Shown: positions 18,205 to 27,513, numbered from the stretch's first letter. The stretch is 35,893 bases of DNA from a bacterium (GCA_030648795.1 JAUSHC010000025.1:1-35893), one strand, 5' to 3'. Made by a program: numbers and translations. The notes: a model not told the origin generated them from the letters alone.

Positions 18205-19476
18205 ATGCGTCCACATTTAAAAAAATATCTCCTCGGCTATCTTGCTGTCATTCTCATCCTCGGCAGTTTTATTATTGGTTATGGCACGGGGATCGAAGAG
18301 GGAAAGAAAAATCTCTCGGTGACCGTTGTCGCGCCTGGCGAAAATGAGGGGACAATAAAAAATAAAGATGAAAAGCCGCCCGCGTATCTTTCGAAGGATG
18401 TGGATTTCCGCCTTTTTTGGGATGTATGGAAGCTCGTCAAGGATCGGTACGTTGATACCAATGTTCCTGATACGCAAATTTTTTATGGCGCTCTTTCCGG
18501 ATTACTCACTTCACTAAAAGATCCGTATTCGACGTTCCTTGATCCGGAAATCAATCAGAAATTTTCCGAAGAGCTCTCCGGTTCATTTGAAGGTGTTGGT
18601 ATGGAAATTGGATCGAAACATGGGCAGTTGGTTGTTGTCGCGCCGTTACCGGGAACGCCCGCCTCTCGCGCGGGGCTTCGCGCAGGCGATAAAATTCTTG
18701 CTATCGATAAGTTTGATACGATGGGCATCGCGGTTGATTATGCAGTGAGCAAGATTCGTGGGAAGGGCGGAACCGCGGTGGTACTCTCCGTGCACCGTAA
18801 TGAGTGGCCAAAGCCAAAAGATATATCGTTGGTGCGAGAACGCATTTCGATTCCTTCAGCGCGCTTGGAGATGAAAGGCGATATTGCGTATGTGAAATTG
18901 ACACACTTTAATGCGGATACGACAGAGAAATTCCGCAAAGTTGTGAATGACCTTCTTTTGAAAAATCCGAAAAGCATCGTGTTTGATATGCGCAATAACG
19001 CGGGCGGATTTTTGGATACCGCAGTTGATGTGGCGGGCGAGTGGGTGGAAGATGGCGTGCTCGTAACAGAAAAGTTGCGGCAGGGAGAGGGCGAACGCAC
19101 ACATGAAGCGCGCGGTCGTGCGCGTCTCAAAGACATGAAGACCGTTGTATTGGTGAATGAAGGGAGCGCTTCCGCAGCGGAAATTGTTGCCGGCGCATTG
19201 AAAGATTATAATCTCGCGACGCTTATTGGCAAAAAGACGTTCGGAAAAGGATCAGTGCAGGAGCTTGAGAATTTACCCGACGGCTCTGCAGTAAAAATTA
19301 CTGTCGCAAAATGGTACACGCCGAAAGGAACGTCGATTGATCAAAATGGCATTACACCGGATATTGAAATTGATTTGAAAGACGAAGATTACGAGAATGA
19401 TCGTGACCCACAGCTCGATGCAGCGATAAAATTCTTACATGGAGAAAAAGTAGAGTCGCAGAAGGAGGTAAAATAA
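18205..19476 (+). CDS. S41 family C-terminal processing peptidase with PDZ domain
   Basis: DPYSTFLDPE, GSFEGVGMEIG, PAGRAGD-like PDZ (GTPASRAGLRAGDKIL), DMRNNAGGFLDTAVDVA, VNEGSASAAEIVAGALKD, GKKTFGKGSVQ. Confidence 0.94.
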   Translation: MRPHLKKYLLGYLAVILILGSFIIGYGTGIEEGKKNLSVTVVAPGENEGTIKNKDEKPPAYLSKDVDFRLFWDVWKLVKDRYVDTNVPDTQIFYGALSGLLTSLKDPYSTFLDPEINQKFSEELSGSFEGVGMEIGSKHGQLVVVAPLPGTPASRAGLRAGDKILAIDKFDTMGIAVDYAVSKIRGKGGTAVVLSVHRNEWPKPKDISLVRERISIPSARLEMKGDIAYVKLTHFNADTTEKFRKVVNDLLLKNPKSIVFDMRNNAGGFLDTAVDVAGEWVEDGVLVTEKLRQGEGERTHEARGRARLKDMKTVVLVNEGSASAAEIVAGALKDYNLATLIGKKTFGKGSVQELENLPDGSAVKITVAKWYTPKGTSIDQNGITPDIEIDLKDEDYENDRDPQLDAAIKFLHGEKVESQKEVK

Positions 19477-19602
19477 TTTTTAATTATCAAGTTACAATTT
19501 TCATTGAATTTACAATGTTTTATTTTTCAAACATTTTTTTGATTCATTATGTCATTAAAAATTGATTGAAAATTGAAAATTAGAAATTGAAAATTAGCGC
19601 AT

Positions 19603-19914
19603 ATGCGTTTCACCATTCCAAAACCTCTCGAAGGTATTCGCACGCGCATCATGCGCGCGAGCTACCACGAACATCGTGATCCGTATACCGGCAAGATGAG
19701 TTTTTCCCATCGCCTTGCCTCCTACCACTATCCGCGCTTTCATGTGTACGTGACAGAAGGTGCAACGGAAGTGCTTTTGGATATTCATCTCGACCAAAAG
19801 CAAGCCTCGTACGCCGGTTCGCATATGCATAGCGGCGAATACGACGGCGAGACGGTGGAACGCGAGGTGGAACGACTAAAAACGTTATTGACACAAGCCT
19901 ATGAAGCCAATTGA
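19603..19914 (+). CDS. Hypothetical protein
   Basis: 103 aa, overlaps the next ORF start; no recognised family. Confidence 0.6.
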   Translation: MRFTIPKPLEGIRTRIMRASYHEHRDPYTGKMSFSHRLASYHYPRFHVYVTEGATEVLLDIHLDQKQASYAGSHMHSGEYDGETVEREVERLKTLLTQAYEAN

Positions 19915-20245
19915 AATTCTTCGGACGCTCACAACAAAAGAAAATCTTCTCGCGCATGCGGCGTTACACGGCGACATGGCGAAGGTTGTCGTTGATATTG
20001 CCCGCGATATTCTTGCCATTGGCGGAGAGATGCACGCTGATGAAGAACAGCTATTGCTTCAGGATGGGTCGGTGCAAGGAAATCTTTGGGGCGCAAACGT
20101 GTATCCGGATCGATCTTCCGACGATCGTATTGAGTTTACATCACTCATCAACATTCGTCCGCGATCGGGAAACCGTTCGATGGAAATTAGTGACATAGCT
20201 ATTCAGCAGAAAGTGCAAGAAGTTATCGATCGCCTTATTCCATAA
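19901..20245 (+). CDS. DUF5674-like protein
   Basis: 'MVVDIARDILAIGGEMHADEEQLLLQDGSVQGNLWGANVYP' type sequence recalled from DUF5674. Confidence 0.6.
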   Translation: MKPIEILRTLTTKENLLAHAALHGDMAKVVVDIARDILAIGGEMHADEEQLLLQDGSVQGNLWGANVYPDRSSDDRIEFTSLINIRPRSGNRSMEISDIAIQQKVQEVIDRLIP

Positions 20246-20252
20246 CAACATC

Positions 20253-20558
20253 ATGAACCTTGAACGCTGGCATACACTCACGCTCGCACAGCAATTTGGG
20301 AATATCGGAAGCGAGATCAGTCGCATTCATTCGTGGAAAGCGCGAAAGGATGCGGATGCAGCCGAACAAGCCTTTTTTCGTGCGCTTGATTGCATTGATG
20401 CAACGCTTGCCGATACGCGATGGAGAGGCAGACAGAAAGAAATCGTGCGACTTCGCGAAGTGCTTGCCGACTCCGTACAGGGTGGAGAAGTTTATGCGGT
20501 GCCGCTCGAGCATCTTTTGCAGTACTGCACGCACTTTGCTTTAATCGCACGAGGATAA
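20253..20558 (+). CDS. Hypothetical small helical protein
   Basis: 101 aa in operon order with the upstream genes. Confidence 0.55.
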   Translation: MNLERWHTLTLAQQFGNIGSEISRIHSWKARKDADAAEQAFFRALDCIDATLADTRWRGRQKEIVRLREVLADSVQGGEVYAVPLEHLLQYCTHFALIARG

Positions 20559-20563
20559 GAATA

Positions 20564-20706
20564 TTAGACTTACGGGTTCGCCCCGTTGTCATTCCCGCCT
20601 TGAGCGGGAATCCAGATAAAAATATAAAAAATAAGGTCATTTTCGTTAATCTTTCTTTCTGGATCCCCGATCCCTGTCGGGGATGACAGCAAGCCCGTAA
20701 GTCCTA
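20564..20706. repeat. Nested palindromic repeat (outer TTAGACTTACGGG/CCCGTAAGTCCTAA; inner GTCATTCCCG ... GGGGATGAC)
   Basis: Inverted repeat arms read directly; inner element begins at 20588 and ends at 20687. Confidence 0.75.
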
Positions 20707-20711
20707 ACTAT

Positions 20712-21521
20712 ATGGAAAAAGCAAATTGGCAACCAACAAAAGCGGAGTATTGGAAAAATTTACCGGCACCTGCGCGCCCATGGCCGAGCGAAGTTGCGTG
20801 GTTTGAGCAATATGCTCTCGACAAAAAAGCGCAGGGCAAGTTGGACGTGCTTATTTTGGGATCCACCGTAGAGTTTCGTTCGATGTTGCATAAAAATGGC
20901 ATGCGCGTGCACGTTGTGGATTTTTCAAAGAAATTCTACGATATTTTGTCCGAGCAACCGATGGCATACAAAGGCGAAGAAATATTCTATGAGCAAGATT
21001 GGAGAACTATGGATTTGGGAAAGCAATTTGATTTAATTTTTGGCGATTGGGTGCCGGGCGTGTTGCATACAGACGATTATGATGCATTTTTCAAATGTAT
21101 TCTCGCGCATCTGCAGCCTGACGGTTTATTCATTGGTCGGGAATGTCTGCGCCCGACGCGAGAAATCGTGAATTTGGAGAAGGTGATTCAAGAACACTAT
21201 GCCAAGTATGCCGCGAAGTATTCATTTTATGAATCATCTATGCAGTATGTGTATGCGTATCGTACGGATCCGGTAACAGCAATGTCAAGTATTGCGGCAG
21301 CGAAAGCGGCGTGGGAAGACGTGCATGAAAAGGGATTGCTGCAAAAAGACGATTACGATGTTTTCGTGAAAGCATTATCCGTTGAAAAGAATGAATTCTC
21401 CGTTATGGTGCAGGAAGATTTTGATCGCGCAGTTGCAAAATACTTCACCATTGCCGCAAAGCACTACGGTAAAGAACCGTCCGCGCCGTGGTATCCGATA
21501 TACGTCCTCAAGAAAAAATAA
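20712..21521 (+). CDS. Class I SAM-dependent methyltransferase-like protein (MT1)
   Basis: LDVLILGSTVEFRSMLHKNGMRVHVVDFS; FDLIFGDWVPG; C-terminus YPIYVLKKK shared with MT2-4. Confidence 0.75.
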   Translation: MEKANWQPTKAEYWKNLPAPARPWPSEVAWFEQYALDKKAQGKLDVLILGSTVEFRSMLHKNGMRVHVVDFSKKFYDILSEQPMAYKGEEIFYEQDWRTMDLGKQFDLIFGDWVPGVLHTDDYDAFFKCILAHLQPDGLFIGRECLRPTREIVNLEKVIQEHYAKYAAKYSFYESSMQYVYAYRTDPVTAMSSIAAAKAAWEDVHEKGLLQKDDYDVFVKALSVEKNEFSVMVQEDFDRAVAKYFTIAAKHYGKEPSAPWYPIYVLKKK

Positions 21522-21535
21522 ACGCGTCCGTATGT

Positions 21536-22387
21536 ATGCGCAAAACCGATCTTGAAAAAAAGAAAAAAATTGCCTGGCACGATGTTATTTCTCGCCGCAC
21601 AAAACGAAATTGTTCTCCGTCCATGCCATCTCACGATGACATAACGATCTATACGGAATATCTTCTCAAAGCAATTGCCGGCGTATCCAATCCGCGAGCG
21701 CTTGTCTTGGGGGCAACACCGGAGCTGCGCGATAGTGCTCTGCACCATGGCTGTTCCACATGGTCCATTGATAGAAACGAGCATGCGCTTACGGCAATGA
21801 CTGGTGTCATGAAAGAAAAAGAGAGCGTGCGGGAACAACGTATTGTATCGGACTGGCTTGCGTATGATTATGCCGGATTGCAATTCGACGTCATACTTGC
21901 TGATGCGTCGTTGAACAATGTTGCAAAGGAGGATACGCCGAACCTTCTGGAAAAGATGACAAAACATCTTGCACCTTCGGGATTTTTTGTCACGCGACAT
22001 CTTGTGCATCTGCCGTTACGTCCCGTACGTACTGCCGAGGAAATTATTGCAGAGCATCGTACGGGCGCCATGAATCAATACGACATGTATTACGAGTTGC
22101 GTTTTTATAGTGACCTCGCAACAAACGCGTATGATGCGACAACAAATTTATCATATTGGGGAAAATTTTTTGACGCGTTGGACGCCGCTTATGCGCAAGG
22201 AAAGCTCAAGCGGGAAGAATATGATTCGATCGCTTGGCAACGGAGCGACGTAATCCATACGATGTTTGCCAAAGAAGAGTGGGAAAAACTGCTGTTGCAA
22301 AATTTTTCTATTGCAGATATTCGTTATCAATCGGCACAGCAATTTTCAGCGTATTTTCCTTTCTATATCCTCCAAAAGAAGAAATAG
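21536..22387 (+). CDS. Class I SAM-dependent methyltransferase-like protein (MT2)
   Basis: RALVLGATPELRD; FDVILADASLNNV; C-terminus FPFYILQKKK. Confidence 0.75.
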   Translation: MRKTDLEKKKKIAWHDVISRRTKRNCSPSMPSHDDITIYTEYLLKAIAGVSNPRALVLGATPELRDSALHHGCSTWSIDRNEHALTAMTGVMKEKESVREQRIVSDWLAYDYAGLQFDVILADASLNNVAKEDTPNLLEKMTKHLAPSGFFVTRHLVHLPLRPVRTAEEIIAEHRTGAMNQYDMYYELRFYSDLATNAYDATTNLSYWGKFFDALDAAYAQGKLKREEYDSIAWQRSDVIHTMFAKEEWEKLLLQNFSIADIRYQSAQQFSAYFPFYILQKKK

Positions 22388-22417
22388 ACTCCAAACCCTC
22401 GCAAAAACCCACAAAAA

Positions 22418-22449
22418 AACCTCTTGTATTGACAAGGGTTATTTTTTTT
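22418..22449 (+). terminator. Putative terminator after MT2
   Basis: AACCTCTTGTATTGACAAGGGTT followed by TTTTTTTT. Confidence 0.6.
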
Positions 22450-22457
22450 GGTATGCT
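22429..22457 (+). promoter_or_regulatory. Putative sigma70-type promoter for the PLP gene, overlapping the terminator
   Basis: TTGACA - 17 nt - TATGCT. Confidence 0.6.
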
Positions 22458-22540
22458 CAAGTGTCGTTTTCTTTGCGAAAGGAAAACGTGTTCTTACACA
22501 AAAAAACCAAGGGATAATATCCCAGAAAAGGAGTAGGACC

Positions 22541-23707
22541 ATGTCTGGATTTAAGACGGTGAAGCGCGAAAGCGTCGGAGCGTGGATTCGCAAGAACTAC
22601 GCGTCGTACGACGGGAATGTGACGCCTCTAGTGCGTGACGCCGAACACACGATGGTGGAGGAGTTTTTGGATCTTGGTGTTACGGTGCCGCCGCGCGGTT
22701 ACAAGCGATACGGCTATGCGCTATCGAATCTCGTCGCGCATCTTTTTGCGGACAGGGTCGGTGCGCTCGGACTGGGGTTCGAGGCGCGGCTCACGAACTG
22801 CGGGATGGCAGCGATTGCCACTGCACTCGAGGTGATTCCGGAGGTGTATGATACAACCGGAGCAGGCATATGCATCGCTGGCAAGGTTATGTACCCCGAA
22901 ACGCCAAAGTTGATTGCGGTGTACGTGGATGAAGAAGCATCACTCGAAGACAGCGGAGATCTCAAAGGACTCCTGTGGTTCTGTGAAGAGTTCCAGGGTC
23001 CTTACATCATGTTTTTCGAAACGTTGGGGAACGGGCCTTCAATGCCGCTCCTCGACGTCCGCGGACTCTTCGACGCCATGTGGGACAGGGAAGTTGTCAT
23101 CGTTTTGGACAACACTTTGCTCACGTGTGCGCTTTTGAATCCGTTCGAGATTTACGCACGGATCAAGGGTGAGCGGGGGAATCCGGTGATGAAGTTCGTG
23201 TACGTCGAATCGCTTTCGAAGTATTACCGCGTCGACGAGAACGACCCTGTCACTGCCGGCATCATCGTCGCGTCTCCGAAGGTCATTGCGGAGTGCGACG
23301 AGATTATTGCACGGATGGGAACATATTTGCAATTCCCGTGTCTGCGAGAACTTCCCTTCGACCTGTACGGTGCCTGCAAAGCGACGATGTCCGATCTGTC
23401 GTTGAGGACCGGGCAAGTCGTAGCTTCTCTTCGGAGCCATCCGAAAGTGAAGAGCGTTGCTTACCCGGATTCTCTTTCGGGAGGCGTCTTCTTCTTCACG
23501 GTCGATGGCGATTCCAGCGAAGTGAAGGTGCAGATGGAAAGGGAGTTCGGTCCTTCCCGTGGTTCATTCGGTCACGCGGAATCCACGTGGTTACCGTTTG
23601 GCGATGCCACCGGCGGGGATCCGCACGTGTTTCGTTTCGCTGTCGGCGTCAACGACTCCGGAGACGAAGTCATCGCGAAGTTAAAGCGCGCGCTCGACTA
23701 CTGCTAG
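22541..23707 (+). CDS. Cys/Met-metabolism-type PLP-dependent enzyme
   Basis: ATG with AAAAGGAG SD; 'VIVLDNTLLTCALLNPFEIYARI', 'YVESLSKYYRVDENDPVTAGIIV' (putative PLP lysine), Fold-type I layout. Confidence 0.7.
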   Translation: MSGFKTVKRESVGAWIRKNYASYDGNVTPLVRDAEHTMVEEFLDLGVTVPPRGYKRYGYALSNLVAHLFADRVGALGLGFEARLTNCGMAAIATALEVIPEVYDTTGAGICIAGKVMYPETPKLIAVYVDEEASLEDSGDLKGLLWFCEEFQGPYIMFFETLGNGPSMPLLDVRGLFDAMWDREVVIVLDNTLLTCALLNPFEIYARIKGERGNPVMKFVYVESLSKYYRVDENDPVTAGIIVASPKVIAECDEIIARMGTYLQFPCLRELPFDLYGACKATMSDLSLRTGQVVASLRSHPKVKSVAYPDSLSGGVFFFTVDGDSSEVKVQMEREFGPSRGSFGHAESTWLPFGDATGGDPHVFRFAVGVNDSGDEVIAKLKRALDYC

Positions 23708-23736
23708 AAGAGCGCATTACGCCAAGTTTATCAGTG

Positions 23737-23763
23737 CCCGTTTCTACATGAAACGGGTTTTTT
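23737..23763 (+). terminator. Rho-independent terminator after the PLP gene
   Basis: CCCGTTTC TACAT GAAACGGG TTTTTT. Confidence 0.85.
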
Positions 23764-23814
23764 CTTTGTTTATTTTTATTAGTCTTGCCGCACTCCACCG
23801 CATCTATCTCAATA

Positions 23815-24110
23815 TCGCCTTCCGCGGGCATGCCCCGCCGAGATACGTTCCCGCATCGGGAAAGACGGCCGGTCTCGGAGGGGGAGCCCTCCGCGTTCTC
23901 GATGCGGCATCAGAGCCGCAGTTTCCCTCCTCCTTCGCCCTGGCCGCTCTTTCATCGATGCGTCCACTATCATCTCGGGAGGCATACCCGCAAGGGAGGC
24001 AATACCTGTTTACTCGTCCAAGGGGAGTGACAGCGGGATTGTCACCGAGCGACATATGAAGCCAGTGCGAGCTGGGTTCCGCCGGAAGGCGGATCGCAGC
24101 TGGCGGAATA
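23815..24110. other. Hairpin-dense, apparently non-coding GC-rich region (structured RNA or repeat pile-up)
   Basis: Several strong hairpins: GCGGC/GCCGC at 23904-23919, GTGACA/TGTCAC at 24027-24045, GCCAGTGCGA...TCCGCC-GGAA-GGCGGA-TCGCAGCTGGC at 24061-24104; no convincing ORF. Confidence 0.45.
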
Positions 24111-24248
24111 AGAACGAGCAAGCCGCAGGAAGCGCAGCGAGTGTTCGCTCGGGACAACCCGCTGGCGCCACCCCGTCGTGGGGACGAGGCGGAAAGTGGA
24201 AAAATTTTGAGTTGCGCGGCAAGGGAGATTGGGTATATTATTCAATAT

Positions 24249-25085
24249 ATGCCCAGCAACAAAACATCACGTACAAACATCCTTTGGCAGGAGTCGGTTG
24301 GTGATCAGTGGCAACTGTATGCGCCGCCGACCCGCCCGTCGAAAAGCGAGTGTGCAATCTGGCGAGAGCATCTTGCAAAAAAGAAGCATGCGCGTACACT
24401 TGTGCTTGGTGCTACACCGGAACTGCGCGATATAAGTCATTCGTTAAAACACGACGTGACGTTAATTGACGTGAGCCTTTCCATGATGCAATCGATGCAG
24501 CGGTTCATGCGTGTGCGCGAGCCGCAAGAAACGTGGGTTCGCGCGAATTGGATCACAAATCCGCTTCAGTCCGCGCATTTTGATTTTGTGATCGGGGATC
24601 TTGTGATGGGTAATGTTCCTTTTGCATTGCAGCCGAAGTTTCTAGAGACGGTTGCGCGCGTATTAAAGCCGCGCGGATATTTTATCCATCGGACATTCGG
24701 CGGTTTCCCGTATAGCGTGCAAGACACGTACAAACGATTTTCCCGTTATGCGCATACGCCGCTTTCGCCTTTGCACGATAATGAAATTTGTCTTGACCTC
24801 CTCAACACTTCGTGGAATCCAAAAACGTTTGCATGCGAAACAACGGTTGTGCGTCAAAAGATACGGCGATTTCTCGCAACGTGCGCGCTAGGGGAACGGA
24901 AGGGGATGCGGTTTATGCGCGATCGTTTTAATCTGTTGTTTTGCGGCGAAAAAATGTGGTGGACTTCTCCGCGGGAAATAAGCGAGCGCATGATGCGAAA
25001 GCATTTTCGTATTATTGCACGCGTCAGTGGCAACGACCACGCACTCACCGAAAGCATGCCGATATATATTCTTCAAAAAATATGA
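24249..25085 (+). CDS. Class I SAM-dependent methyltransferase-like protein (MT3)
   Basis: ARTLVLGATPELRD; FDFVIGDLVMGNV; C-terminus MPIYILQKI. Confidence 0.75.
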   Translation: MPSNKTSRTNILWQESVGDQWQLYAPPTRPSKSECAIWREHLAKKKHARTLVLGATPELRDISHSLKHDVTLIDVSLSMMQSMQRFMRVREPQETWVRANWITNPLQSAHFDFVIGDLVMGNVPFALQPKFLETVARVLKPRGYFIHRTFGGFPYSVQDTYKRFSRYAHTPLSPLHDNEICLDLLNTSWNPKTFACETTVVRQKIRRFLATCALGERKGMRFMRDRFNLLFCGEKMWWTSPREISERMMRKHFRIIARVSGNDHALTESMPIYILQKI

Positions 25086-25099
25086 AAAACGATCAATAG

Positions 25100-25954
25100 A
25101 TGAAGACAAAAAAATTACGCATCACAACAAAAGTCTACGAGGGAAGCGCTCGGGCGACACTGCGCGCAAAGCGAGCGGCGTCATCTGCTCCATCGCTTCG
25201 TGAGCAACGTACGTATGCTCGCGTTTTACATCGGGCACTCCGAGGGAAAAAGAATCCGCGTGTGCTCGTTCTCGGTGCAACGCCAGAATTGCGCGACATC
25301 GTGCTTGCGAGCGGCGCAACGTGTCTTGCGGTTGATTGGAGTGTGAAAACGCTTATCGCCATGCATGAAGTGATGCACCATGCGAACAACGAGGGCAATA
25401 GCATGATGCGATGTGACTGGAAAACGATGGATCGTTTTCTCTCACAAAAAAGTTTCGACGCCATCATGGGTGACGTGTCGTTGTCGAATATAAATTTTTT
25501 CGCACAACAGAAGGTTTTGAGTAATTGCGCGAAACTTTTAAAGCGCGGCGGCATGGCGATCCTTCGGCACAGCGTTTATCTTCCGGAAGAAAAAATCACG
25601 CATGCCGATTGGCAGCGCGCCTATGATGCGAGGCGACTTTGTTGGATTTCGGTGTGGCCGTTTGGGCACTATGTTGGTTCTGCCTATGATCCTAAAGGAG
25701 GAAAATTTATCATCGACAAACTTTTTCGCGAATTTTTTGCAGCGCTTGCATCCGGAAAAATTCACATGAAGCAAGGAGACATCGAGAAGCTGTGGAACGT
25801 GTATCGTTACGGGAAAGATATCATTCATTGGGTCGAGACAAAGGATCAATTTGAACGGCGTGCAGCGAAATTATTCCGCATCATCGATGTTATTCCGAAC
25901 GATGAATTTTTACCGGAATATGCGCTGCCGATCTACGTATTGCGAAAGCCATGA
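25100..25954 (+). CDS. Class I SAM-dependent methyltransferase-like protein (MT4)
   Basis: PRVLVLGATPELRD; FDAIMGDVSLSNI; C-terminus LPIYVLRKP; ATGA overlap with the next gene. Confidence 0.77.
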   Translation: MKTKKLRITTKVYEGSARATLRAKRAASSAPSLREQRTYARVLHRALRGKKNPRVLVLGATPELRDIVLASGATCLAVDWSVKTLIAMHEVMHHANNEGNSMMRCDWKTMDRFLSQKSFDAIMGDVSLSNINFFAQQKVLSNCAKLLKRGGMAILRHSVYLPEEKITHADWQRAYDARRLCWISVWPFGHYVGSAYDPKGGKFIIDKLFREFFAALASGKIHMKQGDIEKLWNVYRYGKDIIHWVETKDQFERRAAKLFRIIDVIPNDEFLPEYALPIYVLRKP

Positions 25955-27435
25955 AAAAATATCCCATTTTGGCGACGAATTACGATGTAAGCATCTGGCC
26001 CTTGTGTATGCTGGGGGAGATGTTGGTGTATTATTTTCATCGGGTGTATGGCGTTCGTTATCCGGAGGAGCAGATCGGCGAATGGAAGAATCGTGTGAAT
26101 CGATGGGCAGCGGATAAAAATAAACATAATCGCGTTGCGTCGGTTGTGTTTGCGCGTGCAATGAATGACGCGCGATGGGCATGGCGCATGACGAAAAATG
26201 TTTCGCTCGCTTCCCATCGTTTACTGCAGTTCAGCAGTTCTGTTTTTCATGCAAATCTTTCACGCAAAACGGATACGCAATTGTGGAATCTGTATGCGCG
26301 TTATCAAAAAGAATTTATCCGCATGTATGCGTACGCGTGGTTCCCGAATGCGCTCGAGGGAATTGATACGTTATTCACAAAAACACTTACGGCGTATGTT
26401 GCGAAAAAAGTTGCACGAGAAGAAGTGGGAAAGTATGTGAGCGTGCTCACGACGCCGCTTCGCGATTCGACGCGGCAGAAAGAAGAAAAAGCGTTTTTGA
26501 AAATTATACAGACAATACAAAAAGCGAAAAGTGCCTCCACTCTCGATGATGTATCGTCTGCAGCTCATGCATCGCTTAAGCGGCATTGCACACAGTATTG
26601 CTGGCTTCCATTTGACTACGATGGACCTGCGTGGGATCTCGTATATTTCCTCGATCGCGCGCGCGGGCTTCTTCGCACGCGACGCAACCAGGGGAAAATG
26701 CTTTTAACTCTTGATCGTGAGCGAGCGGCTATAAAAAAACAGCAGTGGGAATACGAGCAGAAACTCGATCTTCGTCATGATAAGAAATTTTCATATCTTT
26801 TTGCGCTCGCACGGGAAATTATGTATCTCAAAGATTATCGGAAGGATGCGTTGTTTCAGTCGTATTATCACATGGATACGTTGGTTCGAGAAATCGGTCG
26901 GCGGCTTGCGCTCTCATCCATACAAGTAAAACATATTCTGCCGCAAGAAATGCGTGATGTGTTGGTGCGACGGCGGTATGATCCGAATATATTGAACGAG
27001 CGAATACAACACTCGGTACTTCTTTACCGCAAGAACGGTATACGGATTTTTACCGGGAAGGATGCGAAGTACATTATGCAGACGAGAACCGAACAGAAGC
27101 GTGCGTCTCGCGTGACGTCACTTGCAGGGGATTGCGCGTACGCAGGTCGCGTGCAAGGAGTCGTGCGCATTGTGTGCTCTACACACGATATACAGAAGAT
27201 GCGGAAAGGCGATATACTTGTTTCTTCCGCGACAAACCCAAACCTCATGCCGGCATTGCAGCGTGCGGGAGCGATTGTTACCGACAAAGGAGGATTGACC
27301 TGCCATGCGGCAATCATCGCTCGCGAACTCAAAATTCCCTGCATCATCGGCACCAAGATCGCAACGAAAGTGTTTCATGATGGCGATCGGGTGGAGGTGG
27401 ATGCGGAGCACGGAATAATAAAAAAGATTTCCTAG
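25951..27435 (+). CDS. Orphan PEP-utilizer mobile (swivel) domain protein, paralog 1
   Basis: C-terminal GDILVSSATNPNLMPALQRAGAIVTDKGGLTCHAAIIARELKIPCIIGTKIATKVFHDGDRVEVDAEHGIIKKIS, matching the PF00391-type phosphohistidine domain; no ATP-grasp seen upstream. Confidence 0.88.
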   Translation: MKKYPILATNYDVSIWPLCMLGEMLVYYFHRVYGVRYPEEQIGEWKNRVNRWAADKNKHNRVASVVFARAMNDARWAWRMTKNVSLASHRLLQFSSSVFHANLSRKTDTQLWNLYARYQKEFIRMYAYAWFPNALEGIDTLFTKTLTAYVAKKVAREEVGKYVSVLTTPLRDSTRQKEEKAFLKIIQTIQKAKSASTLDDVSSAAHASLKRHCTQYCWLPFDYDGPAWDLVYFLDRARGLLRTRRNQGKMLLTLDRERAAIKKQQWEYEQKLDLRHDKKFSYLFALAREIMYLKDYRKDALFQSYYHMDTLVREIGRRLALSSIQVKHILPQEMRDVLVRRRYDPNILNERIQHSVLLYRKNGIRIFTGKDAKYIMQTRTEQKRASRVTSLAGDCAYAGRVQGVVRIVCSTHDIQKMRKGDILVSSATNPNLMPALQRAGAIVTDKGGLTCHAAIIARELKIPCIIGTKIATKVFHDGDRVEVDAEHGIIKKIS

Positions 27436-27439
27436 TCGT

Positions 27440-27513
27440 GCGAAGTCCCGTAACAACTTCGCCGGTTGGCGGATTTGTTATCGGGGCGACGAAAGGGATT
27501 GTGAGAAAGATTT
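27440..27513 (+). other. Palindromic repeat plus vestigial swivel C-terminal end (TKGIVRKI*)
   Basis: AGTCCCGTAACAAC...TTGTTATCGGGGCG then ACGAAAGGGATTGTGAGAAAGATTTGA. Confidence 0.6.

Noticed and set aside
23815-24110. RNase P RNA, tmRNA or SRP RNA
   Set aside because: No remembered core motifs (e.g. GAGGAAAGTC, tmRNA 3' CCA end, GGAAGGAAGCAG) were found; kept only as a generic structured-region finding.
23748-24157. ORFs 23748-24059 (+) and 23804-24157 (-)
   Set aside because: GC-rich hairpin sequence yields open frames on both strands; composition is not protein-like and no SD was seen.
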